Below, piece after piece: positions 1 to 8,871 of a DNA stretch of 64,000 nucleotides. The translations under genes were made by a program, and so were the position numbers. The first letter of the stretch is position 1. Each line of letters starts with the position of its first letter. Origin of the DNA: Enteractinococcus coprophilus (lineage in GTDB: Bacteria; Actinomycetota; Actinomycetes; Actinomycetales; Micrococcaceae); assembly GCF_006716305.1 (NCBI RefSeq), contig NZ_VFOU01000001.1, positions 682,001-746,000 on the forward strand. Direction: 5' to 3'. The notes below the pieces were generated by a model that worked only from the letters and a program-made list of their open reading frames with translations, ran no database searches and was not told where the DNA came from.

Positions 1-2
1 CG

Positions 3-1307
3 GCACAAAAGCGCAAAGAGTCGCGCCGGGTGATCCTGTCCAGCTACCTGGGCTCGTCCATCGAGTTCTACGACTTTTTGCTCTATGCCTCCGCATCAGC
101 ATTAGTCTTCCCAACCGTCTTCTTTGCCAACCTCGATCCGCTGGCCGGCACTATCGCCTCTTACGGAACATTTGCCGCCGGCTATCTTGCTCGCCCCCTG
201 GGCGGGGCAATCTTCGGGCACTTCGGTGACAAACTGGGCCGCAAGAAAATGCTCGTGCTGTCGATGTTCATCATGGGCATTGCCTCGACGTTGATCGGAC
301 TGGTGCCCGGCTCGGCAACCATCGGCTCCTGGGGTGCCATCATCTTGATCGGCCTGCGCATGTGTCAGGGTATTGCCGTCGGTGGCGAATGGGGCGGCGC
401 AGCCCTGATGGCACTCGAGCACTCCGAGAAAGGCCGCCGCGGCTTCGCTGCCTCTTTCACGAACGCCGGTGCCCCAACCGGTGCCGCCCTGGGAACCTTC
501 ATCCTCGGTACTACCGCAGCGGTCCTACCGCAGGAAGATTTTATATCCTGGGGCTGGCGTATCCCCTTCTTGTTGTCGTTTATCCTGCTCATCATCGGCA
601 TGATCGTGCGCTCCCGTATTTCTGAATCACCCATTTTCCTCGCTGCTCTGGAGAAGGAAAAACACAACAAAACACAGGAAAAGAAAAAGCTACCGATCGT
701 GGAGGTCTTGCGTCGTCCTCGCGCACTGATTCTCACCATGCTGGCAGGTGCCTCCGGTTTCGCTCTACAGGTTCTGCTATCGACCTTCTCGGTTGGTTAT
801 GCAACCGAATACGGCGCGGAGCGCTCCTCCGTGTTGTACGCATTTGCCTTGGCTTCAGTCTTCTCAGTCTTCTTCGTGGTGTTCTTCGCTCACATTTCCG
901 ACCGCCTCGGCCGTCGTCCGGTCATGCTCACCGGACTGGTCATCTTTACCGCCTACCTGCCGGGCTTCTTCAAGATGATGGAATCCAATAACTGGTGGCT
1001 CATCTTCACTGCGTTCACCATTGCCCTAGCACTGCACGCCGTCATCTTCGGTCCGCTGGCGGCATTCATCTCGGAACAATTCGGCACCGGTTCCCGCTAC
1101 ACTGGCGCCTCCCTGGGCTACCAGTTCGCAACACTACTGGGCGCTGGCTTCACGCCGACCATTCTGGCAACACTATATGCCTCCACTGGTGGCACCTCGG
1201 TTACCCCGGTCATGATGTACCTGATGGGTTTAGCCGTCGTCTCGGGCATTGCGATCATCCTGACCCGTGAGTCCAAAGACTTCGACCTGGAAACCCAAGA
1301 AAACTAA
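3..1307 (+). CDS. MHS-family MFS transporter, 5' end outside the window
   Basis: This is a proton-coupled solute symporter of the major facilitator superfamily, metabolite:H+ symporter branch, located in the cytoplasmic membrane. The reading frame is open to the left edge, and the codons before the first possible start (GTG at 30) already encode a basic stretch ending RRVILSSYLGSSIEFYDF. This is the conserved cytoplasmic lead-in to TM1 of MHS proteins, so the true start lies upstream of the window. The GDKLGRKKML loop after TM2 and the RMCQGIAVGGEWGGA motif in TM4 are hallmark MHS signatures. About 12 hydrophobic segments are visible and the C-terminus is intact. A strong hairpin follows. The substrate (a dicarboxylate, osmolyte or aromatic acid in relatives) cannot be read from the sequence. 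A second MHS transporter lies at 59050-60390. Confidence 0.9.
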   Translation, partial: AQKRKESRRVILSSYLGSSIEFYDFLLYASASALVFPTVFFANLDPLAGTIASYGTFAAGYLARPLGGAIFGHFGDKLGRKKMLVLSMFIMGIASTLIGLVPGSATIGSWGAIILIGLRMCQGIAVGGEWGGAALMALEHSEKGRRGFAASFTNAGAPTGAALGTFILGTTAAVLPQEDFISWGWRIPFLLSFILLIIGMIVRSRISESPIFLAALEKEKHNKTQEKKKLPIVEVLRRPRALILTMLAGASGFALQVLLSTFSVGYATEYGAERSSVLYAFALASVFSVFFVVFFAHISDRLGRRPVMLTGLVIFTAYLPGFFKMMESNNWWLIFTAFTIALALHAVIFGPLAAFISEQFGTGSRYTGASLGYQFATLLGAGFTPTILATLYASTGGTSVTPVMMYLMGLAVVSGIAIILTRESKDFDLETQEN

Positions 1308-1339
1308 CCGCTCAGCAACTCCTCCTGACAGGTTCACAA

Positions 1340-1368
1340 AGACCGCCTATCAGATCGATAGGCGGTCT
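1340..1368. terminator. Intergenic hairpin between convergent genes
   Basis: A perfect 12-bp inverted repeat (AGACCGCCTATC ... GATAGGCGGTCT) with a 5-nt loop lies between the stop of the MHS transporter and the stop of the DUF1801 gene on the other strand. There is no long T-run, so its efficiency as an intrinsic terminator is uncertain, but its position suits a bidirectional transcription end. Confidence 0.7.
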
Positions 1369-1392
1369 ATGTTGTGGTTCTTGCAAGCGCCG

Positions 1393-1824
1393 TTAGGTAT
1401 CCGGGTACATTTCTTTGATCATGTCGAAGGAATCTTTGATGAGAAATCGCAAAATGTCTTCATCAACGTTGTCCAGTTTCGTCAGATACAGGCACGCTTT
1501 GCTGGACTTATGCGGTCCAAGTGCCGCCAGCTTTTCGGGGTGTGCTTCGGTGAAATTATTCATCAGATACACCACCAGGTTGGCTTTGCGTGGGCTAAAC
1601 CCGGCCGCTGGAGCATCGCCTTCGCGCCCTGATTCGTACACGTAGTGATAAGTCCCAAACCCGACAATACTGGGACCCCACATGACTGGTTCTTCACCGG
1701 TAACCTCCCGCATCATCTCGACCATGCGCTCAGCATCCGCGCGGCGCGTAGGACTTTCAACTTGGGCTATAAATTCATGCGGATCCACATCCGTGGGTTG
1801 CATCTTATTCGTTGTCTTCGCCAC
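1393..1824 (-). CDS. DUF1801 (YdhG-like) domain protein
   Basis: A small cytosolic protein of 143 residues. The stretch VMWGPSIVGFGTYHYVYESG, followed by a FSPRKANLVVYLM strand and a KACLYLTKLDNVD segment, is the characteristic pattern of DUF1801/YdhG-like proteins. These form a compact alpha/beta fold related to the frataxin-like YdhG family. The biochemical role of the family is not established. The gene is monocistronic and converges on the preceding transporter. It is full length for the family and starts at an ATG. Confidence 0.85.
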   Translation of the reverse strand: MAKTTNKMQPTDVDPHEFIAQVESPTRRADAERMVEMMREVTGEEPVMWGPSIVGFGTYHYVYESGREGDAPAAGFSPRKANLVVYLMNNFTEAHPEKLAALGPHKSSKACLYLTKLDNVDEDILRFLIKDSFDMIKEMYPDT

Positions 1825-1948
1825 GATTCTCCTTACTGGGCATTCGCTGCCTTTAGGTTACCGCCGGCACCCCGGCTGTGGAAGACCGCTGACAGTCCGA
1901 TGCTGATGCATCTACAGTAGGTGGTATCCCGGTGATGAAGGGGCGGCA

Positions 1949-3382
1949 ATGAATACGCGTGGTGCGTGGTTTATGCGGGACATCCCCGTCATACTGTGGC
2001 TTGCGGCTGCAATACTCATCGCGTTACTCAGCCCCGTCTTCGGCTCCTCGCGATGGCTGGTCGTGCACCTGATTGCTCTAGGCGGTTTCACGCATTCGAT
2101 CATGGTGTGGAGCGTGTACTTTGCCAACGCCTTGCTCAAAACCAAGGACGTCGACCCCCGCAGCATCCAGAACATTCGCTTGACCCTGTTGCAGGTCGGG
2201 ATCCTCGCCGTCGTTATCGGCGTGCCGAGCCTGCAAGGGTGGCTGACCATTCTAGGGGCCGTGATCATCTCCGGGGTGATTATCTGGCATGCGGCAACCC
2301 TTCTGCACAGGCTTCGGATCGCCCTGCCTGGAAGATTTCGCATCAGCATCCGGTATTACCTCGTGGCCGCGGCATTCGTGCCCATCGGCGCGCTCTTCGG
2401 CGTCCTGCTGGCTCGCGGGCTGCCCGGAGACTGGCATGGCAAACTGTTGGTCGCCCACACCATGGTCAACCTGCTGGGATGGGTAGGCTTATCGATTTTT
2501 GGCACATTGATCACCCTGTGGCCCACCATGCTCCGGACCAAAATGGCCGACGACGCCGAGCGCACCTCGATCCGTGCCCTTCCGGTGCTGGCTGTTGGCT
2601 TGATGACAATCATGATCAGTCCGCTGGTGGATCTCACTTGGCTGGGAGTCGTAGGCGTCGGGGTCTATCTGACAGGCACGTTGATCACGTATCGCCCGAT
2701 GCTGCAGGCGGCACGCGGCAGAGCCCCGCATTCCTTCCCGACGTTTTCGGCATCCGCGGCCCTGCTGTGGTTACCGGTCGCACTCGTCACGCTTGCCGTC
2801 AAGATGCTCTTCGACGGCTGGCAGGTGTTGCCCGTCAGCTACGGCGTGCTGACTGTCATGTTCCTGGTCGGCTTCGCTTTGCAGATGCTCTTGGGCGCGC
2901 TGAGCTATCTGGTACCGGTCGTCATCGGTGGGGGACCGCGGCCCCTGAGGGCCGGTATGCGCGAACTTAACCGGCTGGGCACCTGGAGGGTGTTCACCGT
3001 CAACATTGCCCTGATCGTGTGTTTGCTCCCCGTGCCGCCACTAGTGCGCACGTTTGTCGCGATCATCGCCATCTTGGCGCTCGCCCTGACTCTGGTGTGC
3101 ATTCTGCTCGGCATTCTTGCCATGCTCCGTACCAAACGCCAGCTCGCGGCTGAGATGGCAATCCAAGGCATCCCGCCCGGTGGCGTTCCGCCGCGCAAAC
3201 CCGCCGATCCAGCCGTGATCCATCCAAAGCTGTCCAAGCGCCAGGTGGTCGGCGCCGTCGTCACCGTGGCACTCGGCGCGGCACTGGGATTCAGCTTCGA
3301 TCCGAGCGCACCGGGACTTGAGGCGTCCCAGTCAGTAACTGTCGCCCACAGCACACAGGGTGCCAACGCTCTGGTGCACTAG
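1949..3382 (+). CDS. Polytopic membrane protein resembling the membrane half of actinobacterial multicopper oxidases
   Basis: A 477-residue integral membrane protein with about 12 predicted hydrophobic helices. The segment around residues 170-200 (AHTMVNLLGWVGLSIFGTLI, then LWPTMLRTKM) and the later GALSYLVPVVIGGGP motif closely resemble the N-terminal membrane domain of large actinobacterial multicopper-oxidase/nitrite-reductase-type fusion proteins, which continue into extracytoplasmic cupredoxin domains. Here the protein stops soon after the last helix, ending in a short hydrophilic tail (GANALVH), so no copper site is present. It may be a natural stand-alone membrane module or a truncation. 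The family match is from memory of related sequences, and redox function is not supported without the copper domains. The next gene begins 22 bp downstream. Confidence 0.6.
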   Translation: MNTRGAWFMRDIPVILWLAAAILIALLSPVFGSSRWLVVHLIALGGFTHSIMVWSVYFANALLKTKDVDPRSIQNIRLTLLQVGILAVVIGVPSLQGWLTILGAVIISGVIIWHAATLLHRLRIALPGRFRISIRYYLVAAAFVPIGALFGVLLARGLPGDWHGKLLVAHTMVNLLGWVGLSIFGTLITLWPTMLRTKMADDAERTSIRALPVLAVGLMTIMISPLVDLTWLGVVGVGVYLTGTLITYRPMLQAARGRAPHSFPTFSASAALLWLPVALVTLAVKMLFDGWQVLPVSYGVLTVMFLVGFALQMLLGALSYLVPVVIGGGPRPLRAGMRELNRLGTWRVFTVNIALIVCLLPVPPLVRTFVAIIAILALALTLVCILLGILAMLRTKRQLAAEMAIQGIPPGGVPPRKPADPAVIHPKLSKRQVVGAVVTVALGAALGFSFDPSAPGLEASQSVTVAHSTQGANALVH

Positions 3383-3404
3383 CCGCCTGTTGTACTATGG
3401 CGCC

Positions 3405-4556
3405 GTGACCGAATATCAGATTGACACCGAGAACATCCTGGCGCGCCACCGACAATTGTCGGGCTTGAAATCTTTGGCGTCGTCGGCACAGAAATTGCAG
3501 GACCGCAGTTTCGAACTCTACGGTCCTACCAATATGACAGACTTCGCCAAATGGGTGGGCCTGCCGAGGAATCTGACGTTAAAGCCGCAATTTGGTCAGC
3601 TGATTGAAGCCCATCAGCTATTGATCACTCGGTGTGGCGTCTATGGCTGGTTGCAGGTGCTGTTGACCGGTGCGGTGTATCAATATCAGCGCGATTACAA
3701 CATGGGCGGTCGCACTGCCGATACGACCTATTTGTCCCGTCAGTATGTTGACGACGTGTGCCGACTTGGTACTCATATCGTCCTGAACTACGGCGCCCCA
3801 ACGGTTGCCAACCGCAAACTGCTGGCGCACTTTATGTCCGGCAACTACGCCCGCCTCGTGGACCGCATCCTGCCGGCGGTGGGTGCGGAGCTCGGGCAGG
3901 AGCTGCGCCCCGAAACGCTGGAAGAAGGTGCCAGCCCGATCTTCCGGTTGCCACAACAAGTCCTGCAAATGGCGGTGGTACATGAACTCGATATGCGCCC
4001 CATGGATGCCGATGAACCGGTTCAGGACGACGGATTCGCCTACCGTCCCACCGAGCTAGTGCAGCATGACGTCTCCACCCTGCAGGGTGCCGCCCAACAG
4101 ATGATTTACGAACTGACGATGATGACCCGCGCTCTGCAAGAAGGAGCTGCCCCTGCACCATGGGATGATCCTGCCGTGGTTCGGGCACGGCTGGAAGCGA
4201 CCATGGGTGTTGCCTGGGCGTCGCAGTGCCTGGATCCGCATCCGGAAGTGGACTCGGAAGAGCACCGGCACATGTACATCGAAGATTTAGTCGGCCGAGT
4301 CGAAAAAATTCAAGAACGCGGGATCATCGGCACGATTTCTGCCGATATTTTCCAAACCCGGCAGATTGTCGAAGAGGCCAGGAGCGAGGATCCTGCAACG
4401 GTCATGCTGTACGAACGGGCTATGCGCCAGTCCGTGGATAATGCGGCCTGGGTGATTTTCAACTGGGTTCCCGATTTACCAACCGCTGGCTTCCTGGCGC
4501 AGTTACTGCTGGATTATCAGTTCGATGCATTCTTCAGCGAGACCGAAACGATGTGA
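3405..4556 (+). CDS. Unrecognised 383-residue cytosolic protein
   Basis: I do not recognise this family. I chose GTG 3405 (VTEYQIDTENILARHRQ) because the upstream ATG in the same frame would overlap the end of the preceding gene. The protein is mostly helical, with many aromatic residues (YGWLQVLLTGAVYQYQRDYN near residue 75; YQFDAFF near the end) and an acidic central part. There is no signal peptide, clear membrane helix or nucleotide-binding motif. The 22-bp spacing after the polytopic membrane protein suggests co-transcription, so it may work with that protein. The frame is full length and codon use resembles the neighbours, so it is very likely a real gene. Confidence 0.75.
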   Translation: MTEYQIDTENILARHRQLSGLKSLASSAQKLQDRSFELYGPTNMTDFAKWVGLPRNLTLKPQFGQLIEAHQLLITRCGVYGWLQVLLTGAVYQYQRDYNMGGRTADTTYLSRQYVDDVCRLGTHIVLNYGAPTVANRKLLAHFMSGNYARLVDRILPAVGAELGQELRPETLEEGASPIFRLPQQVLQMAVVHELDMRPMDADEPVQDDGFAYRPTELVQHDVSTLQGAAQQMIYELTMMTRALQEGAAPAPWDDPAVVRARLEATMGVAWASQCLDPHPEVDSEEHRHMYIEDLVGRVEKIQERGIIGTISADIFQTRQIVEEARSEDPATVMLYERAMRQSVDNAAWVIFNWVPDLPTAGFLAQLLLDYQFDAFFSETETM

Positions 4557-4629
4557 TGTGCTTTAGGCAGTGGAACCTTTTGGCCGCTCGAGTCGGTTCG
4601 CAATCCAGACTGTGATGAGCGCCTGACGC

Positions 4630-4767
4630 GTGATGCGGTTCGCCCTGCGTACGAGCTGGTATCTCTAGATAGTTCACATCGCGCCATAGCAACTGAGCTT
4701 CGACGAAATCGATTCCATACTTCAGCTCGTTCTTTCTACTCTTGAGAGTATTGAACTCGATGAACAT
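4630..4767 (-). pseudogene. Relic of a BrnT-type toxin gene
   Basis: The first 46 codons encode FNTLKSRKNELKYGIDFVEA followed by LLWRDVNYLEIPARTQGEP. This is the N-terminal half of BrnT ribonuclease toxins, whose consensus runs FDPAKSxxNxxKHGIDFxEAxxLWxDPxxxExPAR. After this point the BrnT C-terminal half (the beta-strands with RxISxRxA) is missing in all frames and the reading frame runs into unrelated sequence. No BrnA antitoxin gene is adjacent. I read this as a truncated, dead toxin-antitoxin remnant. The rest of the gap, to 5032, holds nothing I recognise. Confidence 0.55.
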
Positions 4768-5032
4768 TCATGACGCTCAAACCCCTCGTTTTCCTTGCCA
4801 CAGTTGAGCCAGGTCACAGGGAGAGCTATAGTGCTTTACAGAATCTTGAGATCCGGTGCACAGCCCTAGCTACCCGGACAGCAACCCTCTCACCGTAGTG
4901 GGGTGCTCTAGGTGATGATTCGGTCCAGCGAAAAATCCTGGGCAAGTATGGTGCCTCTCACTGAAGCTCCCCTGCAAGGGCGAGCAGTCGTGTGCGGAAG
5001 TGCCATGAACTTTCCGAAATGAGTAAGAACTT

Positions 5033-6364
5033 ATGACGACATCTGCACTTGCAGCCCCACCGACCTTCGAACAGCTCCACAAGGCTACCGAAGATACTTC
5101 TCCAACCGATCAGCAACTCCGCGAACACTTCGCACCCGTTTTCGAAGCGATCGCGGCCGGCGCCAAACAACGCGAACAAGATCATGAATTGGCGTTCGAT
5201 GCGTTTGAAAAGCTTCGGACCTCGGGTTTCACAAGAGTCCGCTTGGCTCGGGAACACGGCGGGATTGGTGCCAGTCTGCCGCAATTGGCCGAGCTGTTAG
5301 TGGACCTTGGGCAAGCGGATTCGAACTTACCGCAGGCGCTGCACGGGCACTTTATGTTTACCGAACAGCACCAAAACCAGTCCCAGGGACCGGTGTCGTC
5401 GTGGTGGCTGGCTGAAGTCGCTAATGGCAAGATCTTTGGCAATGCGCTCGTGGAACTGCCACCCTCAGCCGGGAAGCGCCCAGTGCATTGGGTCGATACC
5501 GAAACGCCATCCGTCGACGGCGTGATTGCTCACTTGACTGGTGACAAGTTTTATTCAACCGGGGCGATCTTCGCCGACTACCTGCTGATTTCAGCGTCAC
5601 GAGCAGGCAGGGAAGATGAAGGACCGTTGTTTGCGATCATCGACGCAGAGCATGCTGGCGTCAAACGGATCGATGATTGGAATGGTTTTGGGCAGCGGCT
5701 GACCGCATCGGGCACAACACTCCTCGATGAGGTCCCGGTATTGCAAGACCGGGTGCAAGAGTTCGATGTGCCCACCGGAGTGCTTTCGTACACCATTTTA
5801 TGGATCGCACTCATTGCGACCCAAACCGGTATCGGTCAAGCAGCGCTCAAAGATATCAGCGAATATGTTGCTGCCCGACGACGGACCTACAACCATGCGA
5901 CAGCAGAGGCCCCCGCCGAAGATCCACTGGTTCACGAAGTCATTGGCAAAGTCTCTGCCAACGTGTCTGCAGCTCGGCACATCGTACGCGGCGCGGCAGC
6001 GGTTGCCGAGCAGTCCTACTTGGAAGTCCAGGGACATACCGATCTGGAAGACCCAGTGTTTTTAGCTGCTCACACAAAAGCGAATATCGCGCTATCCGAA
6101 GCCAGCGTGGTGGTCTCCGAGCTCATTCTGAATGCAACAAATCAGATCTTTGAAGCCGGGGGTGCCTCGGCAACACTTGCCCCCAAACAGCTTCATCAGC
6201 ACTGGCTCAATGCGCGGACTATTGCCAGCCATACGCCGCTTATTTATCGCACACAGGCAGTTGGAAACTACCGGATCAACGGGGTGATCCCACCGCATCA
6301 CTCCACTGCACGTAACTCGGAGCCGCAGCAGGAATCTCAAGACGTGTCGACGTCCAATAGTTAG
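5033..6364 (+). CDS. Acyl-CoA-dehydrogenase-fold flavin monooxygenase (DszC/SfnB-like)
   Basis: A 443-residue flavoprotein with the acyl-CoA dehydrogenase fold. The N-terminal helical domain has LRTSGFTRVRLAREHGGIGA (about residues 62-81), a signature of the DszC/SfnB/TdsC class. This class uses reduced FMN from a partner reductase to oxygenate sulfur or nitrogen compounds rather than to dehydrogenate acyl-CoA. The middle beta-domain (GDKFYSTGAIFADYLLISA; DDWNGFGQRLTASGTTLLDE) and the C-terminal four-helix domain are complete. There is no catalytic glutamate pattern typical of true acyl-CoA dehydrogenases that I can identify. The gene stands alone, with a perfect hairpin just after its stop. 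Likely substrates are organosulfur compounds such as sulfones, but this cannot be fixed from sequence. Confidence 0.8.
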   Translation: MTTSALAAPPTFEQLHKATEDTSPTDQQLREHFAPVFEAIAAGAKQREQDHELAFDAFEKLRTSGFTRVRLAREHGGIGASLPQLAELLVDLGQADSNLPQALHGHFMFTEQHQNQSQGPVSSWWLAEVANGKIFGNALVELPPSAGKRPVHWVDTETPSVDGVIAHLTGDKFYSTGAIFADYLLISASRAGREDEGPLFAIIDAEHAGVKRIDDWNGFGQRLTASGTTLLDEVPVLQDRVQEFDVPTGVLSYTILWIALIATQTGIGQAALKDISEYVAARRRTYNHATAEAPAEDPLVHEVIGKVSANVSAARHIVRGAAAVAEQSYLEVQGHTDLEDPVFLAAHTKANIALSEASVVVSELILNATNQIFEAGGASATLAPKQLHQHWLNARTIASHTPLIYRTQAVGNYRINGVIPPHHSTARNSEPQQESQDVSTSNS

Positions 6365-6373
6365 TGCCCACAG

Positions 6374-6414
6374 AGTGTAGGGCGTGCTATTACACAGATA
6401 GCACGCCCTACACT
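6374..6414. terminator. Strong bidirectional hairpin
   Basis: A perfect 17-bp inverted repeat (left arm 6374-6390, 7-nt loop, right arm 6398-6414) sits between the convergent monooxygenase gene and fhs. Its perfect symmetry and GC-rich core suit a shared transcription terminator. Confidence 0.85.
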
Positions 6415-6459
6415 GCGGGAATGGTACCGAATGGCAGTGGCCGCGGCGAAGTTGAAGGG

Positions 6460-8166
6460 TTAGAACAACCCGACGATTTCGCCTCGTTCGTTGACGTCCA
6501 TCTTGTCGGAGGCCGGTTCGGCGGGAAGTCCCGGCATCGTCATCATGGCACCGGTCAGGGCGACGACGAAGCCGGCACCCGCGCGGACGTTGAGCTCGCG
6601 GACGGTAACGCGGAACCCGCTGGGGGCGCCCAGGGCTTTGGGGTCGTCACTAAAGGAGTACTGGGTTTTGGCCATACACACGGGGATTTTGTCTTCGCCG
6701 GCGTCTTCCAGCTGTTTCAGCTGCCGTTCGGCCGTCGCGGAGAAGTCGACACCGTCGCCGCCATAAACATTTTTGACGATGTAGTCGATGCGTTCGCGAA
6801 TACCGGTGTCGGCACAGAACATCGGCTGCACGGTGTCCTCGGAGTCGTTGAGAACGTCCACCAGATGTTCGGCCAAGGCTTTGGCCCCTTCGCCCCCGTT
6901 GGCCCAGACGCTGACGACTTCGGCATGCACACCCTGTTTGGCACAGAAGTCTTTGACCCATTGGAGTTCTTCGTCAGTGTCCTGCGGGAACTGGTTGATC
7001 GCCACGACGACGGGCGCACCCCAGGATTTCACGTTGTCCAGGTGACGGCCCAGGTTCTCAGCACCCCGTTCTATCGCGTCGAGATGCCCGGAACGGTCCT
7101 CGCCAGGTTTGTTGACCTCAGCGACTGACAAGCCACCGTTGTATTTCAAGGCGCGCACGGTCGCGACCACGGTCACCGCAGCGGCAGCAAAACCACCTGC
7201 TGGGCCGGTAATGTTGACGAATTTCTCGCCACCCAGGTCCGCACCGAAACCGGCCTCGGTGACCACCGTGTCAGCCAGATCCAAGGCGGTATTGGTAGCG
7301 ATCACGGAGTTCGCACCGTGGGCGATGTTGGCAAACGGGCCACCATGAATCAGCGCCGGCGTCCCGCCAATCGATTGGACGAGGTTAGGACGCATCGCGT
7401 CGCGCAGCAGAATCGCCATCCCGCCTTGGGCGCCATTGGGCCCCAGTTCTGCGGCCGTCACCGGCTTGCGGTCATAGGTTTCGGCCACGACAATGCGCGA
7501 CAGGCGTTCTTTGAGGTCATCGATATCCCGGGACAGGCAGAACACCGCCATGGTTTCCGAGGCCACGGTAATTTCAAAGCCGTCTTCGCGCGGACTGCCC
7601 GACGCACGACCACCCAGACCAATGACAACGTTACGCAGGTTGCGGTCATTCATATCTAACACGCGTTTGATGCGCACCGTGCGCGGATCAATGCCCAGTT
7701 CGTTGCCGTGGTTGATGTGGTTATCCACCAGGTTGCACAATAAGTTGTGGGCCGAAGTAATTGCGTGGAAGTCCCCGGTGAAGTGTAAGTTGATGTTTTC
7801 CATGGGCACCACCTGGGCGTACCCGCCGCCGGTGGCACCACCTTTCATGCCAAACACCGGCCCCAGCGAGGGCTCGCGCAGCGCGACCATCGTCTTGGAA
7901 CCCACCAGATTCAGCGCATCAGCAAGGCCAACGGAGACAGTGGACTTTCCTTCCCCGGCCGGGGTCGGGGAAATCCCGGTGACCAGGATGAGTTTTCCGC
8001 GCTTCCCGGAGGTTTTGATCTTCTGGGTGTCGACTTTGGCCATGTAGTGGCCGTAGGGGATCAGGGCGTCGTCATCGATATTGACGGTCGCGGCAATGTC
8101 AGCAATAGGTTTTAGCTCAGCGGCCAGTGATATTTCAGCATCATTCATAACCGCAAGGTTAGCCAC
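6460..8166 (-). CDS. fhs: Formate-tetrahydrofolate ligase
   Basis: Catalyses ATP-dependent ligation of formate to tetrahydrofolate to give 10-formyl-THF, feeding cytosolic one-carbon metabolism. The 568-residue product matches the usual length of about 556. The P-loop region GISPTPAGEGKST (about residues 65-77) is the diagnostic ATP site. REPSLGPVFGMKGGATGGGY and the NLHFTGDFHAITSAHNLL block that follow are near-invariant in Fhs. The C-terminus RAGAGFVVALTGAMMTMPGL is also standard. The start is either GTG 8166 or the ATG six codons later (8148), since neither has a clear ribosome-binding site. It is a single-gene unit converging on the monooxygenase gene. Confidence 0.96.
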   Translation of the reverse strand: MANLAVMNDAEISLAAELKPIADIAATVNIDDDALIPYGHYMAKVDTQKIKTSGKRGKLILVTGISPTPAGEGKSTVSVGLADALNLVGSKTMVALREPSLGPVFGMKGGATGGGYAQVVPMENINLHFTGDFHAITSAHNLLCNLVDNHINHGNELGIDPRTVRIKRVLDMNDRNLRNVVIGLGGRASGSPREDGFEITVASETMAVFCLSRDIDDLKERLSRIVVAETYDRKPVTAAELGPNGAQGGMAILLRDAMRPNLVQSIGGTPALIHGGPFANIAHGANSVIATNTALDLADTVVTEAGFGADLGGEKFVNITGPAGGFAAAAVTVVATVRALKYNGGLSVAEVNKPGEDRSGHLDAIERGAENLGRHLDNVKSWGAPVVVAINQFPQDTDEELQWVKDFCAKQGVHAEVVSVWANGGEGAKALAEHLVDVLNDSEDTVQPMFCADTGIRERIDYIVKNVYGGDGVDFSATAERQLKQLEDAGEDKIPVCMAKTQYSFSDDPKALGAPSGFRVTVRELNVRAGAGFVVALTGAMMTMPGLPAEPASDKMDVNERGEIVGLF

Positions 8167-8187
8167 ATCACAACAGTTACGGAAGAT

Positions 8188-8712
8188 TCAGTCGCGTGTC
8201 GAGCGAATTTTCTCCTCAGTGCTCGCTTTCGTAGCAGTTAACCGCCATATGATCCATCCGACGAGGACTAATGTCAGCACGATCGTCAGACCGATCGTGG
8301 CCACCGGCGAGCGCTCGTAGGCTCCCATGATCGCCCCAAAGGATACGGAGCCGATGGTCGCATAAACTGTGGCCCACAGCGCCCCGCCGATCAGCAATGC
8401 TGGCAGATAGTGATACCAGCGCATCCGAATGGCTCCAGCGGCCAGATTGATCGCCGTTTGAAATCCGATGGTAAGAAATGACACAGCGACGGCAGGCGCA
8501 CCCCAGCGATCGATGGCGGTTTCGGCACGCTGATAGGCGCTGGAAGCCAGGATCTTCTGGATCGCCCCGATCCGGGTGACGCCGTTACGCACCGCACGCC
8601 CAATCAGGTAGGTGCCGCCGGCCCGGCAGAAGATGATGACGTACAGTCCGAGCCATACCCAAATCCAGGGGCCATCCCAGGACATTGGGTTATACCAGAC
8701 ACCACTGCCCAT
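8188..8712 (-). CDS. DedA/VTT-domain membrane protein
   Basis: A 174-residue inner-membrane protein of the DedA (VTT/SNARE-associated) superfamily, implicated in lipid scrambling and envelope homeostasis. The pattern of a GG-Y-L-GR amphipathic re-entrant region (RAGGTYLIGRAVRNGV), followed by a helix pair and FLTIGFQTAINLAAGAIRMR near residue 95, corresponds to the DedA F-P-x3-N-xx-AG motif region in variant form. About four to five hydrophobic segments are visible. The protein is shorter than classic DedA (about 200-220 residues), mainly at the N-terminus. It lies 21 bp from fhs on the same strand, upstream of it, so the two may be co-transcribed. Confidence 0.8.
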   Translation of the reverse strand: MGSGVWYNPMSWDGPWIWVWLGLYVIIFCRAGGTYLIGRAVRNGVTRIGAIQKILASSAYQRAETAIDRWGAPAVAVSFLTIGFQTAINLAAGAIRMRWYHYLPALLIGGALWATVYATIGSVSFGAIMGAYERSPVATIGLTIVLTLVLVGWIIWRLTATKASTEEKIRSTRD

Positions 8713-8871
8713 GCGATCTCCCTCAGTAGAATTGGATAAATGCTTCTTCCCAACTTCTAGTATGCGGCAGTTTCCTAACTGGCGTCATAGCTTGGGCTTG
8801 CAGCTAATCATGCTGGATGCGGCTGAATGCATTGACAGCAGGCAATCCAAAGCGTCGGCGTGAGCTGAGGG

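Noticed and set aside
1966-2970. 334-codon alternative frame within the oxidase-like membrane gene
   Set aside because: The alternative translation is Arg/His/Pro-rich without hydrophobic pattern, while the overlapping frame gives a clean 12-helix membrane protein with family motifs.
6364-7128. 254-codon plus-strand frame opposite fhs
   Set aside because: It is antisense to fhs, whose invariant motifs fix the coding strand.
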